Shown here one piece after another: positions 5,089 to 9,594 of a stretch of 9,594 nt of DNA (position 1 is the stretch's first letter; the number at the start of each line of letters is the position of its first letter). Position numbers and translations under genes: made by a program. The stretch lies in the NCBI GenBank assembly GCA_910589135.1, contig CAJUSL010000061.1, positions 1 through 9,594 on the forward strand, written 5' to 3'. The notes under the pieces were generated by a model that was given only the letters and a program-made list of their open reading frames with translations, was not told the DNA's origin and searched no databases. This stretch comes from an uncultured Eggerthellaceae bacterium. GTDB taxonomy: Bacteria > Actinomycetota > Coriobacteriia > Coriobacteriales > Eggerthellaceae.

Positions 5089-6914
5089 TGAGGCTTTCGG
5101 GCTTCCGCATAAACTGCAGTTTTCCCTGGCGAGGGGGCAATTCCGCTTCCGCATCTGCCGCAGCATCAGCAAAGCTCGCGTCGCTCGGCGTGCTGGCCGC
5201 CCTTCTTCTGTGCCTGCTGCTTCCCTCCCAGGCGTTCGCCAGCTATTCGAACCCTTCCGTCAACACCGTCGCGCAGATGCGCACCGACGGGTCGCTTCAC
5301 GTGGTGGAGCAGAGGACCTACTCCTTCGAGGAGGATTATTCCGCCGTGACCTGGCGCTTCACCGGGATCACCGACAAGCAGCAGGTCGAGGTGGCGTCCG
5401 TGCGCATCATCCAGATGGACGCCGAGGGCAACATCGTGCGCGACTGGGACCAGCTTCCCGAGGTCGCGTTCCAGTCCAACTGGCGCGCGTTCGTGGACGA
5501 GACCGAGGGGCGCTCCGACAAGGTCAAGGACGCCGAGGAGAGGCTTGCGCTTTCCAAGGATTCCTCCGATGCGGTCGAGTTGCCCAAGGGCGACTCGTTC
5601 TCGTTCGACAAGCGCCGCTGCGAGCTGTACGTCTTCCTCGACTCCACGGAGAACTCGACGGTCGTCGAATGCGACTACGCCATTTCGAACGCGGCGCTGG
5701 TGTACGACGACACGGCCGAGCTGTACTGGGATTACGTGCCCGCGCAGCCCGACGTGGAGATGTCGAACGTGCGGACGCAGGTCCAGCTGCCGGTACCCGA
5801 CGGCGTGGAGGTGGTTCCCGGCGAGACCGTCCATGCGTGGGGGCACGGGCCCGAAGGCACCGTCGATGTGCGCTCCGACGGCACCGTGCATTACTACGTC
5901 CCCGAGGTGCGCGAGGGGCAATACGCCCAGGCGCACGTGCTGTTCCCGCGGTCGTGGCTCACGAACATAACGGTGCAGTCGAAGCTGGCGAAGAGCGGCA
6001 CGCGCCTCGACGACGCCCTGGCCGAGGAGGCGACGTGGACCGACACGTACTCGTGGGGCCTCGTGAACTCGCACATCGTGAACCTGGCGCTGCACGTGCT
6101 GTGCGTGCTCGCGCTGGCGGCCGCGGTCGTGGCGTATGCCGTGTGGGGCCGCGAGCGCAGGGGCGACGGTGCGGCCGGCGAGGGGGTCGGCGGCGAGGGC
6201 GCGGATGCGGCTTGCGCTTCCGATGCGGGCGCTGCGAACGCCGCGTCCGGCGAGGACGCGGATGCTGCGGGCGTAGACGCCGCCGTCCTCGGGCGCCTTC
6301 TGCGCTGGAACCAGCAATCTGCGGAGGACTTCGCAGCCACGCTTCGCCAGCTGCAGCAGCGTGGCGTGATCAGCGTGTCCGCCGAGGGGCCAAGCCCCGG
6401 CGACGTGCGTTTCCGCATCACGCCGTCTGCGAAGTCGGCCAAGCTGACCGGCGTCGAACACGGGGCGATGGAGCTGCTGTTCGACGTCGTGGGCGACGGA
6501 TACCAGTCGGTGTCGCTTGCCGAGCTGCAGCGGTTCTGCGACGAGCATCCCGGCTGGGCCCGCGAGGCCATGGCGAGCTGGCAAGGCGTTCTTTCCGAGC
6601 AGGTCGAGCGGGAGGGCCTGTTCGATGCGCGAAGCAGGAGGGTTGCCAGGTGGCTGGCCTGGGGCGCGGGCGTGTTCGCAGCGTTCGCTGTGGTCGGGTT
6701 CTTCGCGGTCGGGAGCGTTCCCATGGCCGGCGCGCTGCTGGCCACGGGAGCCGTCGTGGGGGCGGTTGCGTACTGCATGCTGCGCCGCACGCCGCGGGGC
6801 GTCGAGCTTGCGGAATGCGCCGAGGCGCGCGCGGGCGAGCGCGACGCCGCCGATGCCGACGAGGGCTGGCAGAAGGCGGTCGCGGCCGCCTTCGACGGCG
6901 TGCTGGACGCATAG
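5088..6914 (+). CDS. DUF2207-type secreted/membrane protein (608 aa)
   Basis: The order of parts matches the DUF2207 (COG4907) membrane proteins, whose biochemical role is unknown to me. A signal peptide has its hydrophobic core at 30-45 and a probable cleavage site after AFA51. A beta-rich exported domain (about 55-320) has the family-like opening of a DGSLHVVEQRTYSF segment and a WRF that follows. A transmembrane helix lies at 331-353. An Ala/Asp/Gly-rich low-complexity linker (about 357-395) leads to a cytoplasmic segment with winged-helix-like character (LLRWNQQSAEDFAATLRQL), and two further helices lie at 522-541 and 544-563. The Gly-rich C-terminal tail common in relatives is absent. 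The start is uncertain: upstream there is only a GGGGG run rather than a clear ribosome binding site, and about 28 residues precede the signal core. Confidence 0.75.
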   Translation: MRLSGFRINCSFPWRGGNSASASAAASAKLASLGVLAALLLCLLLPSQAFASYSNPSVNTVAQMRTDGSLHVVEQRTYSFEEDYSAVTWRFTGITDKQQVEVASVRIIQMDAEGNIVRDWDQLPEVAFQSNWRAFVDETEGRSDKVKDAEERLALSKDSSDAVELPKGDSFSFDKRRCELYVFLDSTENSTVVECDYAISNAALVYDDTAELYWDYVPAQPDVEMSNVRTQVQLPVPDGVEVVPGETVHAWGHGPEGTVDVRSDGTVHYYVPEVREGQYAQAHVLFPRSWLTNITVQSKLAKSGTRLDDALAEEATWTDTYSWGLVNSHIVNLALHVLCVLALAAAVVAYAVWGRERRGDGAAGEGVGGEGADAACASDAGAANAASGEDADAAGVDAAVLGRLLRWNQQSAEDFAATLRQLQQRGVISVSAEGPSPGDVRFRITPSAKSAKLTGVEHGAMELLFDVVGDGYQSVSLAELQRFCDEHPGWAREAMASWQGVLSEQVEREGLFDARSRRVARWLAWGAGVFAAFAVVGFFAVGSVPMAGALLATGAVVGAVAYCMLRRTPRGVELAECAEARAGERDAADADEGWQKAVAAAFDGVLDA

Positions 6915-6988
6915 GCGTGCCAGGGCGGCTGGTTTTGCTTTCGCGGGCGGGTGGCGGAACGGCGGAATAGCGAGAGAAGGAGAATCCA

Positions 6989-7510
6989 ATGACGCACACA
7001 CACGACAAGTCCCGAAACATCGTGCTCATCGGCATGCCCGGCGCGGGCAAGTCGACCGTCGGCGTGGTGCTGGCGAAGATTCTGAACTACGACTTCGTCG
7101 ACGTAGACCTGCTGATTCAGCAGCAGTGCGACAAGACGTTGCAGCGCCTGATCGACTCGCTCGGGCCGCTCGGGTTCATCGACGTGGAGAACGAGGTGCT
7201 GCTCGGGCTCGACTTCGACCGCACCATTGTCTCGACCGGCGGCTCGGCGGTGTATTCCGAAGAGGCCATGCAGCACCTGTCGCAGGAGGCCACCATCGTC
7301 TACCTGAAGGCGAGCCTGGACGAGATCCGCAAGCGCCTGGTCGATTTCGACGAGCGCGGCATCGTCATGAGGCGCGAGGGCGCCATGGGGCTGGCCGAGC
7401 TCTACGAGGAGCGCACTCCGCTCTACGAGGCGTTCGCCGACGTCGTGGTGGACATCGACGGGATGGGCATCACCGAGGCTGCCCGCGAAGTCGCGCGGCT
7501 GGTGGGGTAG
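6989..7510 (+). CDS. Shikimate-kinase-fold P-loop kinase, substrate uncertain
   Basis: This 173-aa protein has the shikimate kinase layout: Walker A GMPGAGKST (K21), the DVD pair at D38/D40, TGGS at 83-86 where shikimate kinases have a triple glycine, and ERTPLYEAFAD near 141-151 with R142 in the place of the conserved substrate arginine. The GExxFRxxE motif that holds shikimate reads GPLGFIDVE (59-67), so the substrate-binding arginine is replaced by I64. The lid also lacks the usual RPLL. ATP binding therefore looks intact but shikimate binding is doubtful. I think it is either a divergent AroK subgroup or a small-molecule kinase of unknown substrate. AGAAGGAGA lies 5 nt before the ATG. No aro genes are adjacent; it sits 74 bp after the DUF2207 gene. 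Confidence 0.8.
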   Translation: MTHTHDKSRNIVLIGMPGAGKSTVGVVLAKILNYDFVDVDLLIQQQCDKTLQRLIDSLGPLGFIDVENEVLLGLDFDRTIVSTGGSAVYSEEAMQHLSQEATIVYLKASLDEIRKRLVDFDERGIVMRREGAMGLAELYEERTPLYEAFADVVVDIDGMGITEAAREVARLVG

Positions 7511-7576
7511 GGACGGCGCTCGCTCCCGCCCGGCGGCGTCCCGGCTTGGCTGCGGCCGAGTCTGCGGGCCGTCGTC

Positions 7577-7611
7577 GTTATCTATACGATTTGCGGAATC
7601 GTATAAATAAC
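7577..7611. promoter_or_regulatory. Operator-like palindrome 1 upstream of fic
   Basis: Arms GTTATCTATACGATT (7577-7591) and its complement at 7597-7611 match at 14 of 15 positions around the 5-bp centre TGCGG. It is the most distal of three copies (centre 7594). It lies 66 bp after the stop of the upstream kinase gene. Confidence 0.75.
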
Positions 7612-7624
7612 CCCCGCAGCTCCT

Positions 7625-7667
7625 AACCGTTATTTATACGATTTGCGGAATCGTATAAATAACGGTT
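7625..7667. promoter_or_regulatory. Operator-like palindrome 2 upstream of fic (perfect)
   Basis: A perfect 19-bp inverted repeat, AACCGTTATTTATACGATT at 7625-7643 and its exact complement at 7649-7667, flanks the same TGCGG centre (7646). It is centred exactly 52 bp from copy 1. Its right edge touches the candidate -35 of the fic promoter, so a bound protein could block polymerase. Confidence 0.85.
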
Positions 7668-7694
7668 GCCCGAAGTTTCCGTTATTTATATCAT
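7666..7694 (+). promoter_or_regulatory. Candidate sigma-70 promoter of fic
   Basis: TTGCCC (7666-7671) and TATCAT (7689-7694) are separated by 17 bp, which predicts a start near 7700 and a leader of about 50 nt. The -35 abuts palindrome 2 and the -10 lies in the left arm of palindrome 3, a layout expected for repression by occlusion. Notably, the left arm of palindrome 3 departs from the consensus exactly where it forms TATCAT. Confidence 0.5.
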
Positions 7695-7716
7695 TTCGGA
7701 TATCGTATAAATAGCG
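7680..7716. promoter_or_regulatory. Operator-like palindrome 3 upstream of fic (degenerate)
   Basis: Left arm CGTTATTTATATCAT (7680-7694) and right arm ATCGTATAAATAGCG (7702-7716) pair at 12 of 15 positions across 7 bp. The centre at 7698 is exactly 52 bp from copy 2. It lies 34 bp before the Fic start codon and overlaps the candidate -10. Confidence 0.75.
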
Positions 7717-7749
7717 AAAGCGTGGAGTGAACAGCCAGAGGGGCGCAAC

Positions 7750-8985
7750 ATGGCGGAGTACAAGGAGCTGTCGACTCTTTACCATATGGATAATTCGTCC
7801 GACAGAGATTTGCGGACTAGATCGCTCCTTGGGGAAAGAAGAAATAGCCCATCGACGTTCACTTTCGACTTTCTCGTTTCGGACGCCCCTCTTTTTCTTG
7901 CCGTTCCTCGAGAGCTTAGCGCAATGAGCCAAAAGGTTCTTCGGCGAGAAAGAAAGGTTTCGAACCTGATGCGCCAGCTTCCCGGTATTGCGGCCGATGC
8001 GGTGCTGAGAAGCCTCGTGGCTGACGAGGTCGTGAACAGCAATAGCATCGAAAACGTTCACAGCACGCGTAGGCAGATCGAAGAGGCGATTCAGTCCTTT
8101 GATGGCGAGGATCTTAAGTCGAAGAGGTTCAGGGAGTTCGCAAAGCTGTACCTAAATCTTGTCTACGGGGATTATTCCGTGCCCGAAGCGCCGTCGGGAA
8201 TCAGAGACATCTACGACAAGGTCATGAGTGGCGAGGAGCTGAAGGATCCTCCTGATGGCGATTTGTTCAGGAGGGGGTCTGTTTCCATTGGGGATGGTAC
8301 CAGGGAAATTCACAGGGGGATGTTGCCGGAATCTGCCATCATTCAAGCAATGGAGTCGATGATAAGGCTGGTCGATGATAGCGATGTCCCAGAGCTGTAT
8401 GGGGCCTTGGTGTCTCATTTCGTCTTCGAATATGCCCATCCGTTTTATGACGGCAACGGGCGGACGGGCCGGTACTTGCTCTCCATGTACCTGGAGGCGC
8501 CTCTATCGAAGCCAACGGCGTTGTCGCTTTCGAGGATCATCGCCGAAAACAAGAGCCAATACTACAAAGCCTTCGAAACCGCCGAAAACCCGTTAAACCA
8601 CGGAGAGGTTACCTTCTTTGTCATGATGATGCACGAGCTCATTCTCATGGCGCAAGATCAGCTCATTGCGCGCTTGGAGCAGAACATCGAGACGCTTGCT
8701 CTGCTTGGGGACAAAGTCGGTCCGCTGGGGCAGGGCAAGGGACTCTCGGAAAAAGAGCTAATGGTCTTGTTTGCGCTGCTGCAGCAAAGGGCGTTTGGGA
8801 TGGACGGCTCCATCAGCCTTGGGAGGTTATCGAGTCATATCGGGGTGGGTGCTCAAATGACAAGGAAGTATCTTGCAGGTCTCGAGCGCCAAAGCTTCGT
8901 GAAGAAGACGCGGGGGAGAAGCCCTTTGAAGTTCGCCATCACCGACCACTTCCTCGCCGAGCACGGCATCGAGCTGCAGCCATAG
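7750..8985 (+). CDS. Class II Fic-domain AMP-transferase with C-terminal winged helix
   Basis: Fic enzymes usually transfer AMP from ATP to a hydroxyl side chain of a target protein. The catalytic motif HPFYDGNGRTGR is complete at 230-241, with H230 as the catalytic base. The inhibitory helix motif (S/T)xxxE(G/N) occurs upstream as SNSIEN at 97-102 (E101), so this is a class II, self-inhibited Fic protein that needs no separate antitoxin. The region at about 333-398 resembles a winged helix-turn-helix, so the protein may bind DNA. The start at 7750 has AGAGGGG 6 nt upstream. At 411 aa it fits the Fic-plus-winged-helix group. The gene is less GC-rich than its neighbours and uses more AGA, AGG, ATA and TTA-type codons, suggesting transfer. 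Three palindromes precede it. Its target is unknown. Confidence 0.92.
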   Translation: MAEYKELSTLYHMDNSSDRDLRTRSLLGERRNSPSTFTFDFLVSDAPLFLAVPRELSAMSQKVLRRERKVSNLMRQLPGIAADAVLRSLVADEVVNSNSIENVHSTRRQIEEAIQSFDGEDLKSKRFREFAKLYLNLVYGDYSVPEAPSGIRDIYDKVMSGEELKDPPDGDLFRRGSVSIGDGTREIHRGMLPESAIIQAMESMIRLVDDSDVPELYGALVSHFVFEYAHPFYDGNGRTGRYLLSMYLEAPLSKPTALSLSRIIAENKSQYYKAFETAENPLNHGEVTFFVMMMHELILMAQDQLIARLEQNIETLALLGDKVGPLGQGKGLSEKELMVLFALLQQRAFGMDGSISLGRLSSHIGVGAQMTRKYLAGLERQSFVKKTRGRSPLKFAITDHFLAEHGIELQP

Positions 8986-9060
8986 CGCTGCCTGCGTCCG
9001 CGCCTTGCGCATGGCCGTCCGCGCGCGGCTGCCCGCACGCCCCCCTTGCGCGAGGCGGGG

Positions 9061-9066
9061 TATAAT
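9061..9066 (+). promoter_or_regulatory. -10 element of the gtrA-type gene (probable leaderless start)
   Basis: A perfect TATAAT, flanked by GGGG and CCCC, ends 7 bp before the ATG at 9074. Transcription normally begins 6-8 nt after the -10, which places the RNA 5' end at or next to the A of ATG. There is no ribosome binding site in between and no convincing -35 at the usual distance. Confidence 0.6.
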
Positions 9067-9073
9067 CCCCATC

Positions 9074-9505
9074 ATGAGAAAGCTGCTGGCACAGATCGCG
9101 AAGTTCGGCGTGGTGGGCGTGATCGCCTTCGTCATCGACTACGGACTGATGGTGCTGCTCACCGAGCTGGTGGGGCTGAACTACCTGGTCAGCGCCACCA
9201 TCTCGTTCATCGTGTCGGTCGTGTTCAACTACGTCGCGTCCATGCGCTACGTCTTCGCGCACAAGGAAGGCATGTCGCGCCGGCGCGAGTTCGTCATCTT
9301 CGTGGTGCTGTCGGTCATCGGCCTTGGCATCAACAACTTGCTGATGTGGCTGGGCACCTCGATTGCGGGGATCAGCTACCTGATCACGAAGGTCTTCGCG
9401 ACCGCCTGCGTGATGGTGTGGAACTTCGTCACGCGGAAGAAGTTCCTGGACGCAGGCGACGACGGCCGCAACGCCGCCGAGGAGTTGCTGGATAACCTGG
9501 AGTAG
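9074..9505 (+). CDS. GtrA-family membrane protein (143 aa)
   Basis: GtrA-like proteins are small four-helix inner-membrane proteins, thought to help move polyprenyl-linked sugars across the membrane or to act in cell-surface polysaccharide or teichoic/arabinogalactan synthesis. The four helices are at about 11-31, 38-60, 73-93 and 99-120. Family features include KFGVVGVIAFVIDYGL at the start, FNYVASMRYVF (the NY...R.VF signature) after helix 2, and WNFVTRKKFLD after helix 4. The tail is short, acidic and soluble. I chose ATG 9074 because the family begins a few residues before KFG; the open frame reaches back to 9005, but those residues are arginine/proline-rich and would overlap the TATAAT box. 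No glycosyltransferase partner is visible in the window, so the glycan involved is unknown. Confidence 0.9.
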   Translation: MRKLLAQIAKFGVVGVIAFVIDYGLMVLLTELVGLNYLVSATISFIVSVVFNYVASMRYVFAHKEGMSRRREFVIFVVLSVIGLGINNLLMWLGTSIAGISYLITKVFATACVMVWNFVTRKKFLDAGDDGRNAAEELLDNLE

Positions 9506-9544
9506 CGCCCGCCCCGGGCCCGTTTGCCCTACGCTCGCCCCGAC

Positions 9545-9594
9545 GTCTCTCAAGCGTCTCTCTACCATCTCTCGAATGTCTCTCTGGTATCTCT
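9545..9594. repeat. Phased 11-bp repeat of RTCTCTC, cut by the window end
   Basis: The heptamer RTCTCTC begins at 9545, 9556, 9567 and 9578, with a truncated fifth at 9589. Each is separated by a variable 4-bp spacer (AAGC, TACC, GAAT, TGGT), so the period is exactly 11 bp. It begins 40 bp after the gtrA-type stop and runs off the window. No gene is visible in 9506-9594. Confidence 0.75.

Noticed and set aside
7510..7542. GGGACG / CGTCCC as a terminator after the kinase gene
   Set aside because: Only 6 bp with a 21-nt loop and no U tract; likely chance in GC-rich sequence.
7562..7619. Outer 7-bp inverted repeat CTGCGGG / CCCGCAG around palindrome 1
   Set aside because: It is centred at 7590.5 rather than on the palindrome (7594), is short for GC-rich DNA, and has no T tract, so neither terminator nor extended operator is supported.
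7577..7715. 35-bp repeats with two 17-bp spacers resembling a tiny CRISPR array
   Set aside because: The repeats are almost fully palindromic, the spacers are too short, only three units exist, the last is degenerate, and there are no cas genes. Operator sites fit better.
7630..8061. Minus-strand open frame of 143 codons opposite the fic gene
   Set aside because: It is antisense to a gene with clear Fic motifs, ends within the palindromes, has no recognisable domain, and its apparent sequence derives from the complement of fic codons.

Overview
The window is GC-rich bacterial chromosome, dense in short-spaced genes. Base composition, codon choice, GTG starts and gene content (NhaC antiporter, DUF2207 membrane protein, GtrA, many small uncharacterised membrane proteins) suggest a high-GC actinobacterium. 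My best guess is class Coriobacteriia, family Eggerthellaceae. That placement comes from general resemblance, not from a search.

Layout. (1) 1-261: the C-terminal end of a CorA-type divalent-cation transporter, cut by the window edge and convergent with tRNA-Ser(UGA). (2) 382-698, minus strand: a 25-bp tandem repeat carrying the likely tRNA promoter, then an 82-residue cysteine-rich protein. (3) 848-3058: a tight plus-strand cluster of tadA (tRNA adenosine deaminase), ispE (isoprenoid precursor kinase, enlarged by an N-terminal extension and a repeat-built insert) and a small three-helix membrane protein. tadA and ispE overlap by 4 bp (ATGA). (4) 3179-4858: an NhaC-type Na+/H+ antiporter ending at a strong hairpin that probably also stops the converging tRNA-Ser(GCU). 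That tRNA has a good sigma-70 promoter overlapping the start of the next gene. (5) 5088-6914: a secreted or membrane DUF2207 protein. (6) 6989-7510: a shikimate-kinase-fold P-loop kinase lacking key shikimate-binding residues. (7) 7577-8985: three near-identical palindromes placed exactly 52 bp apart, followed by a class II Fic AMP-transferase fused to a C-terminal winged helix. Its base composition is less GC-rich than its neighbours and looks acquired. (8) 9074-9505: a GtrA-family membrane protein whose TATAAT box lies 7 bp before the ATG, which suggests a leaderless mRNA. (9) 9545-9594: five starts of an 11-bp-period RTCTCTC repeat, cut by the window edge.

Most genes are housekeeping or transport and are linked only loosely by position. 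The most distinctive unit is the palindrome array plus Fic-winged-helix gene, which looks like a self-regulating Fic module. I see no CRISPR array, insertion sequence or phage module, and no gene-free stretch longer than about 240 bases.
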